A DNA stretch of 64,000 nt, from assembly GCF_003313505.1 (NCBI RefSeq), contig NZ_QMHO01000002.1, positions 563,976 to 627,975 on the forward strand. Reading direction: 5' to 3'. Origin of the DNA: Pedobacter nanyangensis. GTDB taxonomy: Bacteria > Bacteroidota > Bacteroidia > Sphingobacteriales > Sphingobacteriaceae. The notes below the pieces were generated by a model. The model was not told where the DNA came from and searched no databases. It saw only the letters and a list, made by a program, of their open reading frames with translations. Position numbers and translations under genes: made by a program. Positions 18,561-25,855 of this stretch are shown here, piece by piece. How positions within the stretch are numbered: the stretch's first letter is position 1; every line of letters begins with the position of its first letter.

Positions 18561-18582
18561 GTATCTGGGGTTTCCCAGATAC
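18561..18582. terminator. Perfect 9-bp hairpin between convergent genes
   Basis: GTATCTGGG (18561-18569) and CCCAGATAC (18574-18582) around a GTTT loop. It lies between the plus-strand gene ending at 18533 and the minus-strand microprotein ending at 18591. It has no long T-run, so it may act in either direction only weakly. Confidence 0.5.
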
Positions 18583-18590
18583 TTCAATTA

Positions 18591-18695
18591 CTACTTATTG
18601 CCCTTATCTGTAGACGGCTTCGGTAGTATTTGGTCTGATTTCTCTCGACGCACCGGACTTGGTGGTGGCGGCGGAGGTGTTTGATTATTACTCAT
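18591..18695 (-). CDS. Proline-rich microprotein B, 34 residues
   Basis: A 34-residue reading frame beginning MSNNQTPPPPPPSPVRR and ending KPSTDKGNK. The first 17 residues parallel microprotein A at 18706-18810: a short polar start, a run of six prolines, then SPVR followed by basic residues. Conservation of this block in two adjacent frames in the same order makes chance unlikely. It begins ten bases after the end of microprotein A, as the last gene of a three-gene minus-strand operon. The tail after SPVR has diverged. Polyproline followed by Arg could be an SH3-like or membrane-surface ligand; this is speculation. Confidence 0.6.
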   Translation of the reverse strand: MSNNQTPPPPPPSPVRREKSDQILPKPSTDKGNK

Positions 18696-18705
18696 TTATT
18701 TATAG

Positions 18706-18810
18706 TTATTTAGGTGACTTTGATGGACGAGGGTGTTGAGTAGTTGATGGCATGTTTCGCTGTTTTCTAACTGGACTTGGGGGTGGCGGTGGAGGTGTTG
18801 GTTTGCTCAT
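18706..18810 (-). CDS. Proline-rich microprotein A, 34 residues
   Basis: A 34-residue frame beginning MSKPTPPPPPPSPVRK and ending PRPSKSPK; very basic and proline-rich, with no hydrophobic segment. Its ATG overlaps the stop of the upstream membrane-protein gene as TAATG, the arrangement expected for translational coupling. It is a paralogue of microprotein B. Frames this short are easily missed by automatic annotation. Coupling to a membrane protein suggests that it binds or regulates that protein. Confidence 0.65.
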   Translation of the reverse strand: MSKPTPPPPPPSPVRKQRNMPSTTQHPRPSKSPK

Positions 18811-19361
18811 TATATAGCTTTTATAAGTGAAATCATAATTAAAAGTATTAGACCGATACTCAGAGATATGCACAAAAACAACTTAGCATAGTACAGAGCA
18901 TTCCCTCGCCTATCATTTACTTTAGTGTTGTTTGTATTGCAATCGACATACCAAACAATTACCCTTTCATTTAGAAGTTCCTGTAATTTTGCTTCACTGT
19001 TTTCGGGATGATGTTCATTCGCGTATTTTTCAAGTTCTTTGTAGTCAGTATTATAAACGATGCTGCTTTCTGGGAAAAGACAGTAGCTTCTTTTAAAACC
19101 AAAATAAACAACAAACAACATTATAATTGACAAGCTACAACCTATCATAAGCAAAGTCAATAGCAGCCACTTGAAAGTGTTCAATGAACAAGCAATTGAT
19201 TTTAGCTTGTCGTCGCTACAGATAAAATATATGCCTGCGAATAGCGCTGAAAGGACAGCTATCGGAGTTCCTAATGCACTTTCGTACGATTCCTTTCTAT
19301 TCAGTTCGTAATCATATTTATCTTTTAAGAGGCTGATTAGTTGCTCTTTACTTCCGTTCAT
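18810..19361 (-). CDS. Three-helix membrane protein, possible SLATT-like effector
   Basis: From the ATG at 19361 the protein has 183 residues: a charged N-terminal helix (1-29), membrane helices at about 30-48, 64-88 and 158-181, and a soluble acidic region (about 95-155) between the second and third. A GTG start at 19403 would add a stretch that overlaps a promoter-like TATGTTTT on the minus strand, so 19361 is preferred. The size and N-terminal helix plus membrane hairpin recall SLATT-type proteins, pore-forming partners in nucleotide-signalling defence, but no nucleotide cyclase is adjacent and the third helix is atypical. The gene is coupled to microprotein A. Confidence 0.65.
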   Translation of the reverse strand: MNGSKEQLISLLKDKYDYELNRKESYESALGTPIAVLSALFAGIYFICSDDKLKSIACSLNTFKWLLLTLLMIGCSLSIIMLFVVYFGFKRSYCLFPESSIVYNTDYKELEKYANEHHPENSEAKLQELLNERVIVWYVDCNTNNTKVNDRRGNALYYAKLFLCISLSIGLILLIMISLIKAI

Positions 19362-19416
19362 AAATGTAAAACTAATGAAAAACATAGCTGATTTGGTCAC
19401 CAACTTTTCAACATTC

Positions 19417-19826
19417 CTAAACTAAGCCTTTCACTCATTTGCTGCTTACCAAGTGGAAAGGCTTCCTTTAGTCATTAGATTGGTGCTTCAACGTTCGTCC
19501 TTTCTCTTTACAAGCGGAAGTGCGTACACTTCTTAGCCTGTAGTCCTTAGGTTTGACACTGCGTACCCGATTAGGTAGAAAGGTATTCGTTGCTACTAAT
19601 GTTTGCATAAGGTACCGCCAAACATTCGTTTGTCACTCCTTATGCTTAAACAAAGCGGCGCAACTCATGGAAACTCTCAGTCTTTAACAAGTTAAATCCC
19701 TACGTTTCCCACTCTTCAGCTCACCTGCTGCCTCACAAAGACGTCGCTACGCTTGTGTAAAACATAGCTATAGTCGTGCTACGCACTTTACCTATAGCAT
19801 CTTTGCTCGATGAGCAGGCGGTGAGC
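19417..19826. other. Region dense in hairpins, candidate structured RNA or origin-type sequence
   Basis: This stretch of the 645-base gap 19362-20006 has no coding potential but contains: a 15-bp arm pair with two mismatches (19417-19431 / 19457-19471); GAAGTG-CGTA-CACTTC (19517-19532); GCATAAGG/CCTTATGC (19605-19612 / 19638-19645) enclosing CAAAC-ATTC-GTTTG (19619-19632); and a nested set with outer arms 19719-19729 / 19813-19826, inner arms GCTATAG/CTATAGC (19767-19773 / 19792-19798) and an apical GTGC-TAC-GCAC (19776-19786). The strand of any transcript is unknown. It may be a large non-coding RNA or a single-strand replication or transfer origin. Confidence 0.5.
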
Positions 19827-19861
19827 ATCATGTAAGCCACATAAAACTGTGTCAAAGCAGA

Positions 19862-19909
19862 TAAAAGTATATATCAATTTGATGGTGAGTAGAATTTTAT
19901 ATACTTTTA
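19862..19909. repeat. 12-bp perfect inverted repeat, AT-rich
   Basis: TAAAAGTATATA (19862-19873) and TATATACTTTTA (19898-19909) with a 24-base spacer. It sits between the hairpin-rich region and the gene at 20007, and may be an operator or a terminator of the preceding structured region. Confidence 0.45.
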
Positions 19910-20006
19910 ACTGTAATTAATAACGCTACTCTTGTTCGCCAACTTACCCAATTCTGGGCAAGCATGCGCTGCATTATAGCGTATTTTACTAGACTCTCAC
20001 AACCGT

Positions 20007-20555
20007 ATGACAGACATTAATGTAATAAACTCAGTTAAAATAGCTCTTGATACTTTGCTACAGACATCTGACGTTTGGCTATTGAAAAATGATTTAAGTG
20101 AACAAAGCGTCTCTCACAGAATTGCTTTTCATTTAGATGCACTGTTTCCGGATTTTAACGTTGATTGTGAATATAATGGCGATATTGATAGAGCTAACAA
20201 TAGAAAGGCAATCTCAATTCTTAAAAATGAACTTAAACAGTTTGGGCTATTGCGAGGCAAAGAAGCCAGCGACTTAGAGAAGGAATTTACCACAAGAGCT
20301 GTTTTCCCCGACATAATTATTCATAAAAGAGGATCCAATGAAAATAACTTATGTATTCTTGAAGTAAAGAAAAGTACGAGCATTGTGGATTATAACTACG
20401 ACATAATCAAATTACGGGCATATACATCGAATCGATATGATAACAACCTTGTATATCAGATTGGTATTTTTATTGAGGCGATAGTTGGCAAAAACAAACC
20501 TTCATTTAATCTGAGATTTTATAAGCACGGAGAAGAAATAGTATTTGAAAAATAA
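20007..20555 (+). CDS. PD-(D/E)XK nuclease-like protein
   Basis: A 182-residue soluble protein with a recognisable restriction-nuclease core: PDIII (Pro101-Asp102) followed 17 residues later by ILEVKKS with Glu119-x-Lys121, both on hydrophobic strands as the fold requires. A conserved-looking Glu32 in an early helix (SEQSVSHRIAF) fits as well. The rest of the helix and strand pattern is plausible for a single-domain nuclease. It lies 148 bases upstream of the SIR2-like gene on the same strand, so it may belong to the same defence cluster, although it is not a canonical part of SIR2-HerA systems. The substrate could be DNA or RNA. Confidence 0.65.
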   Translation: MTDINVINSVKIALDTLLQTSDVWLLKNDLSEQSVSHRIAFHLDALFPDFNVDCEYNGDIDRANNRKAISILKNELKQFGLLRGKEASDLEKEFTTRAVFPDIIIHKRGSNENNLCILEVKKSTSIVDYNYDIIKLRAYTSNRYDNNLVYQIGIFIEAIVGKNKPSFNLRFYKHGEEIVFEK

Positions 20556-20703
20556 AAGCTGGTAGCTCGGTGTTTCTGTAGGCTTCGATTAAAGTTCAGT
20601 TAAATGAGCAGTTTATACTTCGATTTTTGTACTGCCACAAAGCCCAAAACAGTAAAAGTGATACAAACGAATAATGTAAAAATACAAACAGGAAGAAAAT
20701 TAC

Positions 20704-21729
20704 ATGGACTTAGACGCATTACTCAAACAACTGCAATCATGGACAAACAATGTTCCATTGATAATTCTCGGTAGCGGCGCGTCTGTTCCGTTTAGCCTTC
20801 CGTCCATGTGGACTCTCGGCGAACATATTAAAAACAATATTGCATTTACAGATGGTGACGACCAAATCCAATTTGAGAGGTTCAAAACTTTATTTGACGC
20901 AAATGGTGATTTAGAAGCAACACTTTCTGAACTACATCTAAGACCAAAGGTCTTAGAACAAATTGTATTTAAAACATGGGAGTTGGTAAATAAATCTGAT
21001 ATAGCAGCGTATGAAAAATTTATTTCTAAAACGATAGAATTTCCGTTAACTGAACTAACGGATTATCTTTTGGGAACGGCAGGTAAAAAGTTGTCGATCA
21101 TTACTACCAACTATGACCGGATGGCTGAATATGCTGCAAGCTTTGCAAAAGCAGTCATTTGTACAGGATATGCACAAAATTACATCGGACATTTTTCGAG
21201 CAGCATACATTCAAATAATTTAGCGGTTCTTAAAGGTTATAAAGGTCAGGTTAATATTTGGAAAGTGCATGGTTCTTTGGACTGGTTTAAAACGAAAGAT
21301 GATGAAGATATTCAGCTCCCACTTCGTCATACAATTCCGGATGACTTTATGCCTTTAATCGTTACCCCCGGTTTGAGTAAATATTACGAAACTCATAATG
21401 AACCCTACAGAACAATATTTACCCAAGCAGATAAAGAAATTGAAGAAGCTAATGGTTTTCTTTGTATTGGCTACGGTTTCAATGATATTCATGTTCAACC
21501 CAAACTAATAACTCAAATCAAAAACAATAAACCTATCATTGTCTTAACAAAAGAGCTTACACCCAAGACAAAACAATCTATAATTGATAATAAATGTAGA
21601 CAGTATATTTTAATTGAAGAGGCTAATGCGACTGATACCAGAATATATTCTTCTTCACAGGGAGAGCACATAATTCCTAATGTAAGTTATTGGACACTGG
21701 CAGAATATTTAAAACTTATAATCACATAA
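20704..21729 (+). CDS. SIR2-domain NADase-type defence protein
   Basis: A 341-residue SIR2-like protein. Visible motifs: GSGAS (23-27) at the start of the Rossmann fold, TTNYD (134-138), KVHGSLDW (187-194) with the likely catalytic His189, and GYGFND (256-261). In the defence family these enzymes degrade NAD+ on infection. It is followed after seven bases by a HerA-like ATPase gene, which is the arrangement of the SIR2-HerA (Nezha-type) anti-phage system, where the two proteins form a large complex. Motifs are intact, so the enzyme is expected to be active. Confidence 0.9.
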   Translation: MDLDALLKQLQSWTNNVPLIILGSGASVPFSLPSMWTLGEHIKNNIAFTDGDDQIQFERFKTLFDANGDLEATLSELHLRPKVLEQIVFKTWELVNKSDIAAYEKFISKTIEFPLTELTDYLLGTAGKKLSIITTNYDRMAEYAASFAKAVICTGYAQNYIGHFSSSIHSNNLAVLKGYKGQVNIWKVHGSLDWFKTKDDEDIQLPLRHTIPDDFMPLIVTPGLSKYYETHNEPYRTIFTQADKEIEEANGFLCIGYGFNDIHVQPKLITQIKNNKPIIVLTKELTPKTKQSIIDNKCRQYILIEEANATDTRIYSSSQGEHIIPNVSYWTLAEYLKLIIT

Positions 21730-21736
21730 ACGAAAG

Positions 21737-23488
21737 ATGGCAATATTTAAATTTGAAGATCATAATTCAATCGGAACGGTTTTCAGCGTTGACACGGCAA
21801 CCATTATTGTAAAAGTTGCAGAGCTTGATAAATTAAGAAAACTTCAAGTAAACCATTTGGTTGCAGTGAAAAGTTCAAAAGCAGGGCAACATTTAATCGG
21901 TATCATAAATAGGATAACACGGAAAGTTTCAGATGATGAAAAACCTGTTGGTGATGATTTAGGTCTAAGCAATTTCTTGCTAACTGAAAACATTGTTAAA
22001 GTAAATTTAATAGGGACTCTTCTTGACAGACATGGGTCAAAAGAAAATGTTTTTAAAAGAACACTTGATACTGTTCCAGAAATCGAAGCACCTTGTTTTC
22101 CCATTGAAGGTGACAATATTACAAAATTCATGCATACCATTTCAACTGCAGAAAATTATAAAATACCGCTTTCTATCGGTAAATATTCAATAGATGAAAA
22201 TGCGGAAGCATTTTTGGATGGAGATAAACTTTTTCAACGCCATGCAGTAATTGTAGGTAGTACAGGTTCTGGCAAATCTTGGTGTGTTGCAAAGCTAATT
22301 GAACAAATAGCCAAATTACCAATGGCTAATTGTATCCTTTTTGACATTCACGGGGAATATAGTGGAGCAGATTTTAAAGCAGATGGAATACAGCATTTTA
22401 GAGTTGCAAACCCCTCGGATTTAGGTAAAAAAGGTAATCTTGAAAACAATGCATTGATGCTTCCTTATTGGTTGTTGACTTACGAAGAAATGTTGGCTAT
22501 GTTACTTGACCGAAGCGATAGTAACGCACCAAATCAAGCAATGATATTCTCAAAAACCGTTTTTAACGAAAAAGATAATTTTCTTACTTCTATTAGTGAC
22601 ACCACACTCAAAGGAAGTATTACAATCGACAGTCCTGTCCCTTACAAACTAGAAGATGTCCTTTCAGAAATAAAAAGGTTGGACGAAGAAATGGTACCAG
22701 GTGCAAAAGCTGGTACAGAAAAGCAAGGTCCTTTCAATGGGAAGTTGACGAGATTTATTCAACGCTTAGAGGCAAAGAGCCAAGACAAACGCCTAGGTTT
22801 TATGTTTCAGATATCAGAGGATGAATTAGATATTGACTGGATGAACAAACTTTGCAATTCCTTGATGCACGGTTCTATTTGCAATAACAAAAAAGCGGGA
22901 GTAAAAATAATAGATTTTTCAGAAGTTCCATCTGATGTCCTACCACTTGTAATAGGATTAGTCGCAAGAATAGTCTTTACTGTTCAGCAATGGACGGCGA
23001 CAGATAAACGCCATCCCATCTGTTTACTTTGTGATGAAGCACATTTATATATACCAGAAAGAACCAGCCAAGATTCAGCAGCTGAGCTTGGACTTAAAAA
23101 TTTTGAACGTATTGCAAAAGAGGGTAGAAAATACGGAGTAAGCCTTACCGTTATCAGTCAAAGACCTGCAGAAGTAAATAGAACAGTTTTGAGCCAATGC
23201 AACAACTTTATTGCTTTGCGCCTTGCTAACGCAGAAGACCAATCTGTCATTAAAAAGCTTTTACCTGATAATTTGGCTGGGTTAACGGATGTGCTACCAA
23301 TACTTGATATCGGCGAAGCATTAGTAGTAGGAGACGCTTCATTATTGCCAACAAGAGTTATTGTTGGTGAGCCGACTATTAAGCCGCAAAGTGCAACAAT
23401 AAAATTTTGGAAAGAGTGGAGTAATGAAAAAGCTGAACAAGATGTTGCAGCAGCAGTTGCTGGACTTAGAAAACAATCAAAAGGATGA
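21737..23488 (+). CDS. HerA-like ATPase of a SIR2-HerA system
   Basis: A 583-residue protein of the HerA/FtsK ATPase group. An N-terminal beta-barrel (HAS-barrel-like, about 1-60) precedes the ATPase: Walker A GSTGSGKS (174-181), Walker B ICLLCDEAH (428-436) and an ISQRPAEV segment (473-480) typical of HerA. HerA proteins form hexameric rings; in the SIR2 pair the ring scaffolds and controls the NADase. The start lies seven bases after the SIR2 stop, so the two genes are co-transcribed. Length and motifs are complete. Confidence 0.9.
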   Translation: MAIFKFEDHNSIGTVFSVDTATIIVKVAELDKLRKLQVNHLVAVKSSKAGQHLIGIINRITRKVSDDEKPVGDDLGLSNFLLTENIVKVNLIGTLLDRHGSKENVFKRTLDTVPEIEAPCFPIEGDNITKFMHTISTAENYKIPLSIGKYSIDENAEAFLDGDKLFQRHAVIVGSTGSGKSWCVAKLIEQIAKLPMANCILFDIHGEYSGADFKADGIQHFRVANPSDLGKKGNLENNALMLPYWLLTYEEMLAMLLDRSDSNAPNQAMIFSKTVFNEKDNFLTSISDTTLKGSITIDSPVPYKLEDVLSEIKRLDEEMVPGAKAGTEKQGPFNGKLTRFIQRLEAKSQDKRLGFMFQISEDELDIDWMNKLCNSLMHGSICNNKKAGVKIIDFSEVPSDVLPLVIGLVARIVFTVQQWTATDKRHPICLLCDEAHLYIPERTSQDSAAELGLKNFERIAKEGRKYGVSLTVISQRPAEVNRTVLSQCNNFIALRLANAEDQSVIKKLLPDNLAGLTDVLPILDIGEALVVGDASLLPTRVIVGEPTIKPQSATIKFWKEWSNEKAEQDVAAAVAGLRKQSKG

Positions 23489-23588
23489 TATTCTAGAGTT
23501 AAACGATTAATATCGCATAGAAGCATATCAAATACCCCGACTTTTGGGGTGTTTAGGTAATTGGATATGTGTAATAAAGAAAAATAAA

Positions 23589-24098
23589 ATGAAAGAAAAG
23601 ATTGTAAGAATACCGGCCAACAACAGTGAAATTACTTTATATGCTTGCTTAGGAGAAGCTTTAATGAAAACTCAAGTAGCTGAACAAGCCTTGAGTCATT
23701 CAATTACTCTGAAAAAGAATCCTGACGAAACAAAAGAGCAAGCCGATGAGTTTTTAAAACGTCAACAGCGATATACTTTAGGCCATGCTATTAAAATTGC
23801 AAATGAAGAGAAGCTATATAATATATCATTGCTAGAAGATCTAAATGCATTTCTAGTGCAGAGGAATTGGTTAGTTCACAATGTCATCCCAGGAAACGAA
23901 GAGGATTTCAATGCAAGAGTTATAAAAAATGAGTTGCTTGATAAAATAGAATCTATTAGGGACAAAGCTGAAGTTATCCATCGTAAGATAGAATACGATT
24001 TGATTGATTTTTGTGAATCTAAAGGGAAAGATATGTCTAAAATTAGAGCTGCATTGGAATTGCAAGACCAAGGAATGAGGATTAGAAAGCAATCCTAA
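23589..24098 (+). CDS. HEPN-like protein downstream of SIR2-HerA
   Basis: From the ATG at 23589 the protein has 169 residues, almost wholly helical, with an RNWLVH sequence (Arg92-Asn93 ... His97). RNxxxH is the catalytic signature of HEPN ribonucleases, which are common in toxin-antitoxin and abortive-infection systems. No MNT nucleotidyltransferase partner is adjacent. A TTG-initiated extension of 15 residues from 23544 is unlikely. It begins 100 bases after the HerA gene and may be an accessory of that system or independent cargo. The catalytic reading rests on one short motif. Confidence 0.6.
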   Translation: MKEKIVRIPANNSEITLYACLGEALMKTQVAEQALSHSITLKKNPDETKEQADEFLKRQQRYTLGHAIKIANEEKLYNISLLEDLNAFLVQRNWLVHNVIPGNEEDFNARVIKNELLDKIESIRDKAEVIHRKIEYDLIDFCESKGKDMSKIRAALELQDQGMRIRKQS

Positions 24099-24296
24099 GA
24101 TTGTCTACATCGCTATGTAAAACTGTGCAGTTTACGTTAACTCTTTAAACGCTAAGCCATTTCGTATTGTATTTACATTTTTCTAGCTTATAAAGGATAA
24201 GGTTGGAACATAAATAACAGCATCAATACACCTTGCAATGCCCTTCAAACCAACTTCTAATACCATTAAAAAGTTAACAATCTATCTATCAGTTTA

Positions 24297-24350
24297 ATCC
24301 AAAAATATGTACAGCCCCCTTAAATAGAGGTATATTACAAAATCTTGGAT
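24297..24350. repeat. Left copy of a 54-bp imperfect direct repeat, possible gene remnant
   Basis: Aligns without gaps to 24792-24845 (about 40 of 54 bases identical). Read in the frame of the downstream gene it ends SKNMYSPLK-stop against that gene's SKNLSNPLK-stop. It therefore looks like the 3' end of a decayed tandem paralogue. The rest of the gap 24099-24408 holds only a short hairpin near 24116-24134 and no intact frame. Confidence 0.5.
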
Positions 24351-24408
24351 TCCATAGTTATCATTTAAGTGCTACCTTTAACATTCCATTAGATACCTAA
24401 GTCCCGTT

Positions 24409-24822
24409 ATGCAAATACACTTCGATAATATAAATCTGAGCCAAAGCACAGTAGATTACAAACTTATACTCAATAACGACGGCTTAGGTAAACTTATCTT
24501 CTCTGGAGTTTATAAGCAAGGAAGTAAGGGCAATGTAGATGGGTACTTTATGGAGGCGGTTGTTAACTGTACTATTAAACATGAGCTTGTTAAATCGCTT
24601 ATAGTTGATTTACAGGATGTAGATTACACATGGGGAAATACAATTATCAATACAATGTCTTTATTATCGGCTGCTAACATACCAGTTGCTATTATCTATG
24701 GTGAAAAAAGCAAAGGAATTGTAAATGGTGATGAAAGCTTCTTCGTAAGGACAGAACTCGAGGCGTTAGATGTCATCAACAGGTTAAGCCTATCCAAAAA
24801 TCTGTCTAACCCCCTTAAGTAA
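24409..24822 (+). CDS. Small alpha/beta protein, possibly STAS-like
   Basis: A 137-residue soluble protein. The pattern of a central strand (KSLIVDLQDVDYTWGN), a helix (TIINTMSLLSAANI) and a strand (PVAIIYGE) resembles the STAS/anti-sigma-antagonist fold, where LIVDLxxVDY would precede the regulatory position; Thr or Asn occupies the place of the usual Ser. The family is not certain. The 3' end lies inside a 54-bp repeat whose other copy is upstream of the gene, suggesting a past tandem duplication. It stands alone between the HEPN-like and RadC-like genes. Confidence 0.6.
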   Translation: MQIHFDNINLSQSTVDYKLILNNDGLGKLIFSGVYKQGSKGNVDGYFMEAVVNCTIKHELVKSLIVDLQDVDYTWGNTIINTMSLLSAANIPVAIIYGEKSKGIVNGDESFFVRTELEALDVINRLSLSKNLSNPLK

Positions 24823-24845
24823 ACGATATTGATTAAATCTTGGAT
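24792..24845. repeat. Right copy of the 54-bp imperfect direct repeat
   Basis: Pairs with 24297-24350. It covers the last ten codons of the gene ending at 24822 and 23 bases beyond. Nearby, AATCTATC-type motifs recur at 24280, inverted at 24851, and at 24927. The gap from 24823 to 25097 shows no coding region. Confidence 0.5.
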
Positions 24846-25097
24846 AAATTGATAGATTGATGTTTATTGTTTCTTGTCTGTTTAAAAGGTAGATAGTTGA
24901 AATAGAAAAGTCAAAAAAGGAAGTTAATCTATCTATTAATACATTACTCAAAGATAAGCTTGTCCAACCAACACGCTTAAAGAAATTCCGCCATAAACCC
25001 ACAACTCCCACGCATCAGTCCATTTATTGCGTTGCTTCTTTGCTTAGTTGGTCAGAAAGCTTGCTCTGGTTCCATTATTAATTTAAAATACATTAAC

Positions 25098-25556
25098 ATG
25101 GAACAGAAAGAACTATTCAAGGTTGCTGAGGTGCAACTGAGTTACAAACCTCATTTCAAAGCACAGGAACGACCACAAATTAACTCCGCTAAGCAGGCTT
25201 ACGACATTTTACTAAGCCATTGGGATAAGGAATTGATCAATTATTTAGAACAAGCTAAAATGATATTGCTGAATAGGAATAACAGGGTGTTGGGCATTGT
25301 AGACTTATCAACTGGAGGTGGAGGTTCAACCGTGATGGATAGCAAAGTGATTTTCAGTGTTGCTTTAAAAGCTACTGCTACTAGCCTGATCATAGCGCAT
25401 AATCACCCCAGTGGAAACCTCAAGCCATCAAATCAAGATATTACAGTTACACAGAAGTTGGTCAACGCTGCAAAGCTTTTAGAGATGGATATCCACGATC
25501 ATTTGATTATAAGTGAAAATGGTTACTTTAGCATGGCTGAAGAAGCAATGATATAA
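25098..25556 (+). CDS. RadC-like JAB domain protein
   Basis: A 152-residue protein with the complete JAMM/MPN+ metal site of RadC-type proteins: AHNHPSGNLKPSNQD supplies two His and one Asp (HxHPxGxxxPSxxD). The N-terminal helix-hairpin-helix part of chromosomal RadC is absent, as is usual for copies on Bacteroidota mobile elements. The ATG at 25098 is preferred over an upstream TTG at 25032. It is the last gene before the right att site. The biochemical role of this family is unsettled despite its DNA-repair name. Confidence 0.9.
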   Translation: MEQKELFKVAEVQLSYKPHFKAQERPQINSAKQAYDILLSHWDKELINYLEQAKMILLNRNNRVLGIVDLSTGGGGSTVMDSKVIFSVALKATATSLIIAHNHPSGNLKPSNQDITVTQKLVNAAKLLEMDIHDHLIISENGYFSMAEEAMI

Positions 25557-25594
25557 CGGAATAAACGTGATTCAATTAATTAGATTTATAAACT

Positions 25595-25616
25595 GCGCGC
25601 CAAATGCGCGCCAAAT
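25595..25616. promoter_or_regulatory. Right-end tandem 11-bp repeats, probable integrase arm sites
   Basis: Two perfect tandem copies of GCGCGCCAAAT (25595-25605 and 25606-25616), in the same orientation as the two related units at 9791-9812. They lie 66 bases inside the right att repeat. Matching motifs at both ends of an element are the pattern expected for recombinase arm binding. Confidence 0.6.
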
Positions 25617-25648
25617 CCGAGAGATATCCTTTAAAAGCTAAAAACAAA

Positions 25649-25678
25649 AAGGGCTTCTAGTGTTACCTAAAAGCCCTT
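25649..25678 (-). terminator. Element-borne terminator for tRNA-Arg
   Basis: AAGGGCTT (25649-25656) and AAGCCCTT (25671-25678), extended inside by TAG/CTA around a six-base loop. On the minus strand it is followed by a T-rich run, and it begins six bases after the tRNA 3' end. It replaces the native terminator that integration moved to 9625-9661. Confidence 0.7.
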
Positions 25679-25681
25679 CGC

Positions 25682-25735
25682 TGTACCCCCAATAGGATTC
25701 GAACCTATGACCTACGGTTTAGAAAACCGGTGCTC
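25682..25735. repeat. attR: 54-bp repeat within the intact tRNA-Arg
   Basis: Identical to attL at 9686-9739. It spans the 3' part of the tRNA through the anticodon stem-loop, so integration leaves the tRNA sequence intact. Confidence 0.9.
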
Positions 25736-25757
25736 TATCCAGCTGAGCTATGGAGGC
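25684..25757 (-). tRNA. tRNA-Arg (anticodon TCT)
   Basis: Reading the minus strand from 25757: acceptor strand GCCTCCA, D-arm with GCTC/GAGC, anticodon loop TTTCTAA (anticodon TCT), T-arm ATAGG-TTCGAAT-CCTAT and acceptor strand TGGGGGT, with A as discriminator. All arms pair apart from one C-T at the base of the anticodon stem and a G-T at the acceptor end. CCA is not encoded. It serves as the integration target of the element. Confidence 0.95.
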
Positions 25758-25855
25758 CCTTACTAAAATGCTAACGACGAGTAGCCGTTTTCATTATGGT
25801 GGTGCAAAGATATGATTTCTGCACAATAATCTAAAAAAAGTTGAAAATTCTTTTT

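Larger units (their letters stand above)
9686..25735. mobile_element. Integrated element in tRNA-Arg(TCT), about 16 kb
   Basis: Bounded by 54-bp identical repeats, one inside an intact tRNA gene, with a tyrosine recombinase beginning 72 bases inside the left repeat. Cargo: SF2 helicase-like protein, RadC-like protein, SIR2-HerA defence pair, PD-(D/E)XK-like and HEPN-like proteins, a membrane/microprotein operon and many orphan genes. No relaxase, coupling protein, type IV secretion, phage capsid or transposase gene was recognised. It is therefore best described as a genomic island or satellite-like integrative element whose transfer would depend on outside functions. Confidence 0.9.

Noticed and set aside
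19362..19403. A GTG start for the three-helix membrane protein
   Set aside because: The added 14 codons overlap a promoter-like TATGTTTT sequence, and the helix pattern is complete from the ATG at 19361.
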